Source of the DNA: Pseudovirgaria hyperparasitica
Taxonomy: Eukaryota > Ascomycota > Dothideomycetes > Acrospermales > Acrospermaceae
Direction: 5' to 3'
Length of the DNA stretch: 64,000 bases
Assembly: GCF_010093815.1 (NCBI RefSeq)
Contig: NW_022985557.1
Location: 620,001 to 684,000 of the forward strand
The notes beneath the pieces are model-generated. The model searched no databases. It was not told where the DNA came from and saw only the letters and a program-made list of their open reading frames with translations. Position numbers and translations under genes: made by a program. Positions 11,130 through 22,311 of the stretch are shown here, one piece after another; within the stretch, counting starts at the first letter, position 1, and each line of letters begins with the position of its first letter.

Positions 11130-11674
11130 GTGGAGAGAGCAACTTAAAATGTGCGACAGGGCCGGAGCGTTTGGGATACCCTATTTTCTATGGAGTTTAC
11201 GTACTGTGTGAGGCGTAATGGTTTGGGCTGCGTGTTTCGGTCCAATGTTGACAGCACACGAACCCATGATTCATAGTTTACGTGGTGTGAAAGAAAAAGA
11301 AACTATACAAGCGTCCGAGCCGACATCTTCCCGATCCTGTGAAGCTGCAGCACGAAACAGTACATGTTGACATACAAGAGCAGGTAGATGAATGAGTCGT
11401 GGCTGATGCATCTATTCGTTTGATATTGAGGCGCAAGCTCCTCGTAAACACGCGGCCTTGCCCCCAGTGACGTGACACTCTGTCCCTGGTTTGGGCCCGT
11501 GCGTGCAACGTCCACTACCATGGCCATACCATTGAAGCGTTGATGCCAGATTGTGTCGTTGAAATGCGACCAACGTCTTGAAACTCGACGAAATTCTACC
11601 AGTTCCTTGGTGTTACGTTCACAGCTACTGCCTTTATCAGCCCGAGTTTCCCACATCAATAGACACAGGCAGCG
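11130..11674. other. Intergenic, no gene seen
   Basis: No supported gene. Minus-strand frames of up to 118 codons at 11278..11659 have no domain. The right end is the promoter and leader of the RhoGAP gene. Confidence 0.5.
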
Positions 11675-13991
11675 ATGGACTCAAGAGAACCCATCTCCGA
11701 GGCAAACGGTGACGGACCACCTCGTCCATCGAGCTCCCATGCGCCCGGTGAGGATGAGACCTCGACAATACCTCTTGTGCAACCAACACTCGTCAGCGAT
11801 ACCTCGAAGGCTGTTGATAATGTCCTCTTCTCTGACGTAGGTAAAATGTCCGATGCGCTCCGACACGTTCTGACTATCCTGCAGATTGGTGTGAACACGC
11901 TCCTCAACCGACTGAAGCAAAGCATCGCCAGCGCGCAAGTGTGTATCAATTGTAGTCGCATTATGACTGTGTGCTAAACAATGATCCAAGGACTTTGCCG
12001 GATTCCTAAAGAAGCGCTCGTCTATCGAAGAAAGCCATGCCCAGGGCCTCAAGAAGCTGTACCGTAGCACACACGATGCCATCAGCAGTTCCAATACTCG
12101 ACAAGGCACGTATGCCCTCAATCTTGACAACGCCACACGCCTGCAGGATCGAATGGGGGATAATGGTATGCAATTTGCTCTTTCTCTGCACCAGATGCAC
12201 GAAGACCTTACAGAGCTATCAAATACAGTCGAGAAGGGCCGCAAGCAATGGAAGGCAGAGGGACTGGCAAACGAAAAGAAGGTACAAGACGCGGAAAGTA
12301 TGATGTCAAAGGCAAAGTCAAAGTATGACTCTCTTGCGGAAGACTTGGATCGCTTGAAGACCGGCGACAAGAGCTCAGGGAAATTATTTGGCTTGAAAGG
12401 GCCCAAGTCTTCTGCCCAACAAGAGGAGGATTTGCAAAGAAAGCTTCAAGCGGCCGACTCTGACTACTCGGCCAAAGTTAAGACAGCACAGGATGCCCGA
12501 CAAGCGCTCATCAGCTCGCAGCGCCCATCAGCCATCAAAGCACTTCTGGAACTGATCAAGGAGTGCGATTCGGCTTTAAGCCTTCAATTTCAAAAATATG
12601 GTAGGCACATCTGCAAAACATGGTCCAGCAAATACACTAACACAAGCTCCTAGTTGCTTTCAACGAGAAGCTTATCCTAGGTAACGGTATACTCGTCGCC
12701 CCTATTCCGGGATCAGAAGGTCAGCAGGTGCCACCAAGCATGCGCGATTTCGCGAACCTAGTCGACAATGAGAAAGACTTGAATTCATATATTCTAAGTC
12801 ACACCTCGAAGGTTCCTGCGAAGTCGCCAGACATCAAATATGAGAAGCACCCGGTGAGTGCACGCCGACGCAGCCGAGCGATGTCATGGGGCAACATCAT
12901 TAACGCATCGAAGTCGCTTGTCCAACAGTCGACTTCAACAGGACAGCGACGAGCTTCTCAATCGCAACCACCACAGCAATCGCATAACGCGTCGCCACCT
13001 CAAGCACCGCAATCTTTTGCGCAAAGCACAAACGTTCAATCTTCAGTGTCGCAGCCAACTCCAGTCTCGCAAGATTCTCCATATCGAGAGTCGCCATATC
13101 AAGACAACTCATACCAGCCGTATCAGCCTCAGCCCCAGCATCAGTATCAGACTCCAGCTCATTCTGCGGATAGCCCATACGGCGGTCCACCTCAATTGAA
13201 TTATCCTCAGACGAGTACTCCACAATATCCCTCATATTCGAGTCAGCAGTACCCACCTCCATCTCAAAGTGGTACGATGGCACAGCAAGCATCCGGTGTT
13301 TTATCTAGCAACGACGATAGGGGAGTCTTTGGACGCTCTCTCGGTGACTTATACGCGGAGAGCGACAATCTGGCGCCCGTGCCAATTGTGGTATACCAAT
13401 GCATTCAAGCTGTGGAAATGTACGGTCTTGACGTAGAAGGCATCTATCGCATTCCCGGAACATCGTCGCACATTGACGAGCTAGAGGCAGTCTTCAACAA
13501 AGGTGAGTGATGCTACTCAAGTTTAGGAATCACGTCTGACTGGATTGATAGCACACAACGAGCACACTCAAGTTGATCTTCGCAATCCGGCATCTTTTCA
13601 CCATGATATCAACAGCGTGGCAGGCTTACTGAAGCGGTTTTTTAGCAAGCTGAATGACCCCTTGTTCACTAGATCGCGATACCAGGACTTTGTCAAGGCT
13701 GCAAGGATTGACGACGAGGTTGTACGACGCGATACCATGCACAAGATCATCAACGAGCTCCCTGACCCTAACTACGCGACAATTCGTGCTCTGGTTTTGC
13801 ACCTGAACCGCATTCAAGACCATGCATCAATCAACAGGATGAGCTCAAGCAACTTGGCAATTTGTTTTGCGCCCACCTTGATGATGGGTGATATCAAGGA
13901 GCATCACGGGCCTCTTGCTGATGCTGGGCTACAAGCTCGGGTTGTGGAAACAGTGTTGGCAAACACATACCAGATTTTCGATGAGGATTGA
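11675..13991 (+). CDS. F-BAR/RhoGAP protein, Rgd1-like
   Basis: Four exons, 11675..11938, 11991..12600, 12654..13502 and 13552..13991, encode 720 residues. All junction phases agree. The product pairs an N-terminal F-BAR membrane-curving module with a C-terminal GTPase-activating domain, as in yeast Rgd1, which acts on Rho3/Rho4 at growth sites. Exon 2 begins with an FCH-like segment (DFAGFLKKRSSIEESHAQGL) and continues into a long coiled coil with HQMHEDLTELSNTVEKG. Residues about 390-540 are a Ser/Gln/Pro/Tyr-rich linker. The RhoGAP domain starts near GVFGRSLGDLYAE and has the arginine finger in GIYRIPG. It ends with the conserved NLAICFAPTLM. Rho3, a likely substrate class, is encoded about 38 kb away; no physical link is implied. 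Confidence 0.93.
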
Positions 13992-14326
13992 GAGGCTGAT
14001 AGGGGAGAACATATTCCCGTTGCTTTGGACAAGTTGTCCCAAATACTGTTTAGTTACTGGTACCATATTTAATTGCGCAAATATACACCCATTGCATGGT
14101 TTCAGACTTGGCTCTCCAGAAACATCTTCTCCGCTATCCATGTACGTATGTGATGCTTATTGAATGGGCCCATACTTTGAATTCCTTGAACTCCGGTCTA
14201 CCAAGTATGTAGGGTATTATACAGTATTTTGGCCTCAGTGATGCTGTGACTCGTTCCAGCACCTCCTCGTCACATCTCAAATCCGCCTGTGTCGTCACAA
14301 ATCGCTCTCTTTGGATATGCAGGACT
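13992..14326. other. Convergent spacer
   Basis: This spacer lies between the 3' ends of the RhoGAP gene (plus) and the Sss1 gene (minus), so it should carry two transcript ends. No gene is seen. Confidence 0.5.
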
Positions 14327-14661
14327 CTATGACGCTCCGACCAATATGTTGTTTACAGGAATGTGAACTGTATATGCCCGTTAGCAGGTCTCATTGAAAA
14401 CACAAATACGACGCCGCCGTACTCAGCTTGACAATGTATCCGATCACACCCATGATCAAGAAGCCCACACCGACGGCCTGGGAGATCTTGAGGAATTCGC
14501 GCTTGTCGGCTACACCGGCATTAGCAATTGATTTCGTCTAATGAAGCGTCGGTAGACTAATATTGCAGAGACGTACGCTTTGTGCAGCGATTCAGGAATT
14601 GTGTGCCATCGCGGATGAAGTCTTTAGGCAGCTCGGCCATCTCTTTCAGTTGATCTGCCAT
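14327..14661 (-). CDS. SSS1: Sec61 gamma subunit (Sss1) of the ER translocon
   Basis: Three exons on the minus strand, 14577..14661, 14423..14509 and 14327..14367, encode 70 residues. Sss1/Sec61-gamma is the small tail-anchored clamp of the Sec61 channel in the ER membrane. The N-terminus MADQLKEMAELPKDFIRDG is followed by FLNRCTKPDKREFLKIS, the most conserved cytosolic segment. The single membrane helix is AVGVGFLIMGVIGYIVKL. The second intron is easy to miss because exon 2 can be read straight on to a stop. It has donor GTACGG, branch GCTAAC and acceptor TACAG, and removing it yields the family C-terminus IHIPVNNILVG. Phases fit throughout. Confidence 0.95.
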
Positions 14662-14867
14662 TTTAAGGTGGTGTTGGACGAGATTTGGACTTTGGCGGCG
14701 GTGAATTGTATCCAGAGAGGTGTCTTAGGAACTATGGCCAGATCGCCGAAGGGGCGGCGGTACTTCGGCAGGCGTTTGCCAGCGGTTGAACACCACGCTA
14801 AGTCGCGACTTGGTCGACATCGCATAGAATGAAGCTCTGCTCCTTTCTCGTTTCCTCTTTGTCACTC

Positions 14868-15287
14868 ATGCCCCTCTACGACCAACGAGCAATTCCCGCT
14901 ACGATCAATATCCCTCAACCCACCTTAAGAGTCAAGTGAGTCGGTTACTAATATAATATCGGCGCACTGGGAAGGTGTTCGAGGAAGAGCTCCGCCTAAA
15001 TCCCTCAGGATTCATACGCTTCACATTCCTAGGTACAACTTTGTGTCAGCCTTGCCACCGCAAGCACTCTGGTAGAGCTGTTCTTAACGCAGCTGGTGGA
15101 CGGGATCTTGCACGCTGTCGTCACCTTTCAGCACTTCAATCTGTACAGGTCACTCTGACCGCTCGAAAGCTCTCACTGAATCAAGCTGTACTTAAAGAAA
15201 TCTTCGCTCTGTTTCAGACCGGCGTGTCTTCACAAGCTCATTGTGTCGAGCGAAATCTCAAGTCTGTCACAACCTCGACGCTGCTGA
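14868..15287 (+). CDS. Doubtful small spliced gene of unknown function
   Basis: This is a tentative model. An ATG at 14868 opens MPLYDQRAIPATINIPQPTL and runs into sequence with intron signals (GTGAGT and a TACTAAT branch). Downstream, after TTCCTAG at about 15031, a frame reads STLVELFLTQLVDGILHAVV then TFQHFNLYR, which looks protein-like and helical. A possible intron (GTCACT to TTTCAG, about 15146-15219) leads to KLIVSSEISSLSQ and a stop at 15285..15287. The first junction has no donor and acceptor that I could fit without compromise, so exon boundaries are unresolved. I do not recognise a family. It is divergently arranged with the Sss1 gene. An alternative is non-coding leader sequence. 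Confidence 0.3.
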
Positions 15288-15541
15288 GGATCTGTACGTA
15301 TGTCCATTGCTTTCTCATATCTTGTACCCTTGTAAATCTTCTCTGTCGTGCGCCACGGCTCTCCGTTGTACTCGTACCATCGCTTAGCACCACCTTATCT
15401 ATTTTCCTCATATGCTGATTTCATGTGTCATTCCTACAGACTTGTAATCCCTCCTGTGCAGACAAGGCAGAGAGTACTTATCAAATCAATCAAAAGCTAC
15501 AAGTTTTTACAAAGACAAACTTCTGAGCTGCTCATTTCACA

Positions 15542-17063
15542 ATGGCCGACGAGGACCAATTCGATATCGATATCTATGGTGATGATGGTAATCAAGACTA
15601 CAATCAGGAAGGTCAGGCCGATAGCGCAGGACCTGCAACAGATGGCGAGACAATGACGGACACAACACAACCAGACGCGCCGACGAATGGCGCATCTAAC
15701 GAGAACAGCCATGCTAAGCAAGATGAGGGTCAGCAAGCCAACACACAATCGGTAAGCACCGCAACACAGCAGATAGCCAGCACCGGCGAGGGCGCAGGAC
15801 AGAATCAGGTCCAGCTCCCAAAACATGCCCCAATACAGCAAGGAACAAAGCGCAAAGAAGGTGCAGACGACCGCCCAATGGATCCAGGCGCCACTAGTGC
15901 CCTTTTGATCCAGGAGCTGCATTGGTGGTCCACCGAAGACGACATCCGTGGCTGGGCAAACCAAGCGGAATGTGAGGACGAGCTGAAGGATATCACGTTT
16001 AATGAACACAAGGTCAATGGCAAAAGCAAAGGGTAGGCCTTCCGGGCAGAGGAGTATCACACGCCTTAATTTGCTAGAGTACACATAGCTAACGTGGACG
16101 ATTAGCCAAGTATATGTTGAGATGCAAACCGCACAGGCTGCAACGGCTCTGAAACATAAGATTGAGTCCTTCGGCGATGGCCAGCAGCACGTTCGGAAGC
16201 CAATCGTCACATTCAACCCGCCTCACATCAACCCGTACAAGACACTGCCAAAGGATGTACCTAACCGAAAAGATTACAAACAGGATAGCCGAGGAGGTGG
16301 CAATTTCGGGGCAGGCCGGGGTGGCTTCCAGAACAGAGGAGGCTTCAACAACAACCGTGGCAACATGAACAACAACTTCCAGAGCCGTAACTTCACGCCG
16401 CCTATGGGCATGAACCAGAATTTCAACAATCCCATGAGCTTCAATAATAACATGGGTGCAGGCAACTTCGGTGGTAATTTCAACCGAGGTGGAATGATGG
16501 GAGGTGGAATGCGCGGAGGCATGCAGAACAATCGAGGCCGCGGTGGCATGAGTGGCATGACCATGGGAGCCGGCATGAACAACATGGGCGGGATGGGCAT
16601 GAACGCCATGAATATGGGCGGAATGCCAATGGGTGGTGGTATAGGCAACAACATGATGGGTGGAATGGGTATGGGAATGGGTAGGCCCAACTTTTCTTTG
16701 CCTCCAAATCAGTTTTTCAACATTCGCATGCAGCAAGGTCTTCCTCAAGGACAGCCTTCATTCAACCAGCTGCATGGCAACGATTCTCAAAGCCACAAAC
16801 GTCCTGCACCACAGGCGTTTTCGGGCTCAGATTCGGATGCCAAGCGCGAAAGAATTTCTCCTCCCTCTTCCTCGTCGACGAGCAAACCCCCTACCACTAC
16901 TTCGCAATATCAACAACAGTTCGCTAACACTACGCGTTTCCCAGGTGGTGGCTTTGGTGGCAATCAAGGACATTTCAACCCGGCCTTCTTCAGCGGTGGA
17001 CAACAAGCAGGAGGAGATGGGCAGTGGAATCCTCACGGCAACAAGAGACCACGCCCGGAGTAA
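15542..17063 (+). CDS. RRM protein resembling CPSF6/CFIm68, with Gly/Asn/Met-rich tail
   Basis: Two exons, 15542..16032 and 16106..17063, encode 482 residues. The 73-nt intron (GTAGGC to ATTAG, with GCTAAC branch) splits the RRM, and the join gives GKSKGQVYVEM. The RRM spans about residues 118-190: RNP2-like ALLIQELHWWSTEDDI, then FNEHKVNGKSKG and QVYVEM at the RNP1 position. The WW-T/S-EDDI and NGKSKG features recall CPSF6, the large subunit of mammalian cleavage factor I, an mRNA 3'-end processing factor; orthology is inference. The N-terminal 110 residues are acidic and Gln/Thr-rich. The tail begins with RGG/RGGF motifs, becomes a long Gly/Met/Asn-rich stretch (residues about 250-375) and ends KRPRPE. 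Such tails often phase-separate. Confidence 0.85.
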
Positions 17064-18944
17064 TCTTTGAACGTCTCAAGATAATCGAGACAGGCAAGTA
17101 ACTTCTCTTCTTTCTTCTGCCGTTATCTGCATTTACCGAAATGCATCAAGGCTTTGCACCACATTATTGTGCTTTTTCAGATTTTGCAATGCCCTGCCTG
17201 AATGAGGTGTATGCATGGCGTTCTGGACATCTCTTGACTGTCAAAATATCACGGTATTGGGGCGGTTGATGGCATTGCGAATTATATCATTTCTCGTAGA
17301 ACGGGTTTTCCGATCTCTATTTGTGTACCGGTGTTTATTTGACTGTATAACACCAAGGTTGACCTCATATCATAACGTTGTATAACTATCGGTCGACCCC
17401 AAAGCGTGGTCTGATGTCTACAAAAAGCATTTCTGCTACCTCGAGCCCTTTTGCCTAGTCATGCTTCCCGTCTGTGTATCACTCTATTTACGTTGTGCGT
17501 GCCTTCATACAACCCCTATTTCCAATTTGGTCAAAACTTCCTTCCTGTCCACTACTGCCTTGCCATAACCTCAGAGGAGTGCATCCGGCGTAGGCGTACA
17601 ATAGGAAAACTTGCGAGTCCAATCCTGAAAGTTTCAATTGACAGCGAATGACAGGGCACCAATGCCGTGTCCACACCTATACGGCAAAATCGTATCCAAC
17701 CGGTACGTCACTATCATCCCTTTATAAAAGTTATCCAGTATCTGCCTACAGCGCATCCAATCAGCATCTCTACACCGCTCATATATTCGTCCGCCTCATT
17801 ATCGCCGACCAACGGTTCGCACGGCGACCCCCTTCCCCCCCCCCTCTTGGACCCTGAATTCCAGAGTGAATTCACCCACAACGCAACCAAAACACGCCCT
17901 TGTTTTCCTCGCCCGCAAATTTGTTAGGGAAGACTCACCTCGCTGTTATCCCCCCGCGTTCGCCGAAGTCGCTGGCCGACGTCATCTCATGACTCCCGCT
18001 CCCCGATTAGGACAAAGTGAAGCAAGAAAATTTTCCTCAATAGCAAAGAGATTAAATCTTGTACAACGTACGAATGGGCCCATGCTTTCTTCGACGCGCT
18101 AGCAGGTGTAGGTGATGGGTATAAATCGTTGACTTGCGCTGCCGGATTTCCTTTCCTTTTTCTTCTTCTTCTTCATCACAAGTTGATCTTAGCTTTCTGA
18201 CTTCCAAAGTTTTCAATCACCAAGCTACGTAAGTTATCCCGTTCTTTCTCCTTATTGCTCTGCGTTTACTCTCTTGCGTTTGCTTTTGATTGAGATTTTC
18301 CTGAACGAGCTGTTGTTGTTGTGTGTGCTGAGAGCTCCAATTGACGGTGGAGTCTTGCTTGCCGTTCAGCTTTTCTGTTTTTGCTACAGTGTGTGACCGC
18401 ATGGTCTCTCCTGATGCTTTCTTGCTGTATCGTCTTCTTCTCGTCGCAATTGAAGGTGGCTTCGATGCTTTGTGGCTGTTTCCTGTACCGCTGTTGCATT
18501 GAAGGTCAGAGATCTGGGACTACTTTTCGTGGCACCTCAGCATCGTTGCTTTTGTAGCCGTTGGCACTCCGCAAAATCTACTTCCTGTCACACTTGGAGA
18601 CGTTCGGAGTTGTTGTGGACGTTTTCTACGTATTTTGGTGTCTTTTGTCCGCTTTTGAACGTTTTCCCTGTCATCTCGCGTCAGCAATTGTCTCTCTACA
18701 TGGTTTGTGATACACTGCGGTCACTGCTGCTTTTTACGCAATTTGCTGCAGATTCGATCTTCTGAGCGGCAAAACTGACATACCAATAGCAGAACCTTCG
18801 CCCGTTTACCTCGCAAGATTCTCACAACTCTCACACAAAATTCTCACCACCTACATTGTGTAAGTTTGAAAGCACTACCTCTCTGATCGTCAAGAAAGCA
18901 AAGGCTGACTTTTCCTTCCTCATAGCCGCCACCGCATCCACAAG
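17064..18944. other. 1.9 kb intergenic with a probable 5' leader intron at its right end
   Basis: I found no credible coding frame. A run of Cs lies near 17834. From about 18150 the plus strand is pyrimidine-rich, and GTAAGTTATC at 18229 is a strong donor, so the coiled-coil gene at 18945 may have a spliced 5' leader several hundred bases long. The acceptor is not resolved. Confidence 0.5.
18120..18125 (+). promoter_or_regulatory. TATA-like box of the coiled-coil protein gene
   Basis: TATAAA is followed 30-60 bases later by a strong CT-rich tract typical of fungal transcription starts. It lies far (825 bases) from the ATG, which fits only if the leader is long or spliced. Confidence 0.4.
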
Positions 18945-20989
18945 ATGCAATTCTTCCACCTCTTCCTCCTCCTCGTGGCTGCGCTTTTCGCCAGCCACGC
19001 TGGTGCAGCACATGTGCTGGACCCACGCGCCCTCAGTAAGTTGAATCTTATCTCATTTCAAGTGCTCAGGATGAGAACTAACAGCTCGCAGTCGCCAGGG
19101 CATATCTGGGCATCTCGGTCGTGGTCTTCCCGCCAGAAGCCGCACCGGGACCTCGCCCAACTCCTCACCGCACCATTTTCTTCGCCTCTCCGACCATTCC
19201 CGCTTTCCCGGACCAGGGCCCAACCCCTGAGTCCACCATGTCTACCGCCGGGGGCTCCGGATCTGAAGCCCCAAGTTTCTCCGTTCTCGAGAACCTTGCC
19301 CTTGTCAAGGAACTCCTTGTGACCCGGGTGTTCGCTTCGGCGAACTATGTCATCTCGCAACTCCGTCTCGTTGTTGGGCACAAGGGGTTCAGGGTGAACG
19401 ATCCGGTGGCTTTCCTGCGCGCCAAGGCGACTCCTCTCGTCGCAACGGTCCGCAATTCGTTGGTTTCTGGCGCCGAAAGCGTCATCGGTGTGTGGTTGGG
19501 GTTCCTCAACAGCCTCTCCGCCGCCTTTGGCGCGTTCTCCTCCTTGGTCTCTCTGGTCATCAGCCAGTCTTGCTCCGCTGTAGCAAGTGCTGGTCGCTCG
19601 ATCGCCTCAATCCCGCAGTCCTTATTCCAGGGCTTCCGATACCTCCTCAAGCTCAGCATCTTGGTCATCCTGATCGTGATGCTGATGTGGGTTGTCCTGC
19701 CTGTTGTCTGGGAGTTTACTCCGCGCGCGCAGGCCTGGGTTGCGGGATGGTTTGGGGTTCCACGAATCGACTGTCGCGAGGCATTGCTCCTCGCGCAGGC
19801 CGAACTCGGGCGCATGGCGAGAGACCATGCTCACTACCACGCAAGGATCGATGACTTGCACGTGAGACTGGAGAAATCGGGCTCGGCCAACGCGGCCAAA
19901 CAGAGCAGGATCGAATTCCTGGAGCACTGCGGCATCCTCCGGGAGGACCGCCAAAACGCCGACCAGATCGCCCTCGACATCCTCCGCCGCAAGGCTATCG
20001 CTGCCGGTTTCGCTGCCTCGCGAGGCCCCGCCGACGAGCTGGCAGCGCTCCGCAAAGCCCTCGCAAAGCAGGGCACCACCAGCGACGAGATTCTCGCCAA
20101 CTCTCGCGCTGCCGCTGCCGAGAAGGCCAGCCTCGAAGCCCAGATCGCCGGGCTCAAGCAGGAACGGGTCGTTGCCGCACAGGCAGCCCAAGTACAGCTT
20201 GGGCAAGCAAACGCCAGGATCCTGGCGTTGGAGCAGGAAGGGGTCGTTGCCGCACAGGCAGCCCCGGTACTGCTCCAGCAGGCGATGGACAAGATCGCCG
20301 CGTTGGAGGCGGACAAGGTCGACGCCGAAAAGGCAGCCTTGGATCGCGCTCGCCGGGCAAGGGCCCAGGTCGCCGCGCTGAAGTTGGAGAAGGTCGTTGC
20401 CGAACAGGCAGCCTTCCTCCGGCTCCAGCGACTCACCTCGAGCAAGCGGAGTGCCTCCGAGAAGGCACAGAAGCTTGAGGTGGAGAAGACGGCGGCCGAG
20501 GACGCGCAGCGCGTCGCCGAAGCCAAGGTGGGTGCTCTCGAGCACTCACTCGAGGCAGACAAGCTTGCGGCGTTCAACGCCCTGAATGCCCAGTTCGCGG
20601 AGGAGGTGGCCAAGGCGGCCAAGGGCATGGCAGGCCCAGCAGTGGAGGTGGAGAGCATCAAGGCAGATGCTCTGAAGGAGATTGCCCGCATCGAGGGCGA
20701 ATGCAAGGCCACGGTCAAGGCCGTGGAGGACTCAGCGGCGGCCAAAGTCAAGGTCGACCGCAAGGCTCGCGCCGAGCTCCAAGAGCGCCTCGATGACGTG
20801 CAAGAGAGGCTTGATGACACCCTGGAGGTGGTGGATGGGAACAAGCGGCAGTTGAAGAAGGCGGGCGCCGCAGTGGATAGGCTTCGTGCTGAGCTCCAAA
20901 AGCTGAAGCCGGCGCCCGCACCAGTTGGACAGGGTGCCTTTTCTGGCGCCCTTCGAGACATCATCAGTGGTCCGAAAGGACCTCAATAG
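18945..20989 (+). CDS. Membrane-anchored coiled-coil protein with 25-residue tandem repeats
   Basis: Two exons, 18945..19035 and 19092..20989, encode 662 residues. Exon 1 opens with a signal-like segment (MQFFHLFLLLVAALFASHAG). The intron (GTAAGT to CTCGCAG) is 56 nt and the join is in phase. A Pro-rich stretch follows. There are moderately hydrophobic segments around GVWLGFLNSLSAAFGAFSSL and a strong transmembrane helix, LSILVILIVMLMWVVLPVVW, near residue 215. From there to the end is a long Ala/Lys/Glu-rich coiled coil. Within it four repeats of 25 residues start at 20168, 20243, 20318 and 20393, each opening with a V(V/D)A(A/E)(Q/K)AA pattern; the 75-base spacing is exact. GC-rich third positions make long antisense frames. 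I recognise no family; a cell-surface or organelle tether is only a guess. Confidence 0.72.
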
Positions 20990-21040
20990 TCCGACTGAAT
21001 CTCTGCCGCCCCTACACCGCCCTCAACCGACGACGGAATA

Positions 21041-21365
21041 TTGGAAAGAGGTGCTGGGGATACCGTCGTTGAACGCTTGTAGAAGCTTCAACAGATTCCT
21101 CACGCCTGTCCCTTCTCACAGACAACACTCCTTCTGGGAGTCCAGAGTTGGCCGTCTTTCGTCGTTCATGTCAAGTCTCAATCGGTTCCCCGCTGTCGGT
21201 ATGGTGATAGAAGATTGGAATGTGGTGTTGAGGATGCCGTCATTGAACGCTTGTAGAAGCTTCAACCGATTCCTCACGCCTGGCCCTTCTCACAGACAAC
21301 TCTCCTCCTGGGAGTCCAGAGTTGGCTGTCTTCTGTCATCCCCGTCAAGCTACAATCGGTTTCCT
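21041..21365 (+). repeat. Direct repeat, two copies, 174-bp period
   Basis: TTGGAA...GTTGAACGCTTGTAGAAGCTTCAA and the following CCTCACGCC...CCTTCTCACAGACAAC...GGGAGTCCAGAGTTGG occur at 21041 and again at 21215 with only scattered substitutions. The shared part covers roughly 150 bases. It starts about 50 bases after the stop of the coiled-coil gene. Confidence 0.85.
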
Positions 21366-21780
21366 TTCCCCGGCAAGTACTGTCTCCACCATTCACAACG
21401 ACATATTCTTCATCTTTCTTCATCGACAAGACCAGACCATCATCGACAACAAGGGTCCAGGTATCCGAGAAGCATTGTACCCGCGGTCCATCAAGCGATC
21501 TGGCTGAGAAGCGTCAAGACCACCTAGGTAAGGCTAGGAGTCTCCCTTCTCTTCGTCACTGCTCTCTTGTCAATCTTAAACTGGCGGGCTTTGGCAACCA
21601 TTTCGCGGGCTGTTGGGGAATTTGCAAAGGGACTTGCGACCAGGGAGGGTGATCAAAAGGTTTGAGAGGCTCTTGCTTCCGCTGGTTTCTGCTGCAGCTC
21701 GTTTCGACAGCATGCGCGTTCCAGCACCTTTTCATCGATCACCGACAACTGAAGACCTCGGGGAACCAGAGTTTCATTGA

Positions 21781-22050
21781 ACAACGTGGAGATCTCGCTT
21801 CGTCGTGTACAGCTTGTCTGATATACAGAGCTTGATTGATGATGCGCTTCAACACTCGCCAGCAGACTGTCGGGCCCTGTTCCTACAGGCTAACATGTCC
21901 TACTGGTTTCATCCTCGTAACTTTCAGCTTTCATTGGAGCAGAGAGAAGACCGAACAACGTGGAGATCTCGCTTCGCCGTGCACAGCTTGTCTGATGCAC
22001 AGAGCTTGATTGAAGATGCGCTTCAGCCCTCTCGCTGGTTGACAAAGGCT
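21781..22050 (+). repeat. Second direct repeat pair, also 174-bp period
   Basis: ACAACGTGGAGATCTCGCTT, then GTGTACAGCTTGTCTGATATACAGAGCTTGATTGA in near-identical form, appears at 21781 and at 21955. The sequence is unrelated to the pair at 21041 but the spacing is the same 174 bases. Confidence 0.82.
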
Positions 22051-22280
22051 AGCCTGGTTACTACAGACTGCCTGCGTCTTCCAACTCCACTCCCTTTACG
22101 CACAAGGCTCACGTTCCAGTAGTGGCGGCTACATATGGTTCAAGCTGCGTGTAAGATCCTCCGACGGAACACTGTAAGACTCAGGTTCAGGAAGTCGACA
22201 ACTTCCTAGTTCAAGCATGTGGTTGGTGGATGTCGAAATATGGTGGCACACGGTCTTGCGCGATACACTGCACTGGTCAT

Positions 22281-22311
22281 GCACTCTTTCTCTCTCTCTC
22301 TCTCTCTCATT
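22281..22311 (+). repeat. (TC)n microsatellite
   Basis: A run of CT/TC dinucleotides within unique sequence of the repeat-rich locus. Confidence 0.85.

Noticed and set aside
16089-16748. 219-codon His/Ala/Val-rich minus-strand frame
   Set aside because: It is the shadow of the Gly/Met/Asn-rich tail of the CPSF6-like protein.
19834-20964. 376- and 307-codon minus-strand frames under the coiled-coil gene
   Set aside because: They mirror a GC-biased Ala/Lys/Glu-rich coding strand and read as Ala/Ser/Arg- or Leu/Gly-rich filler without domains.
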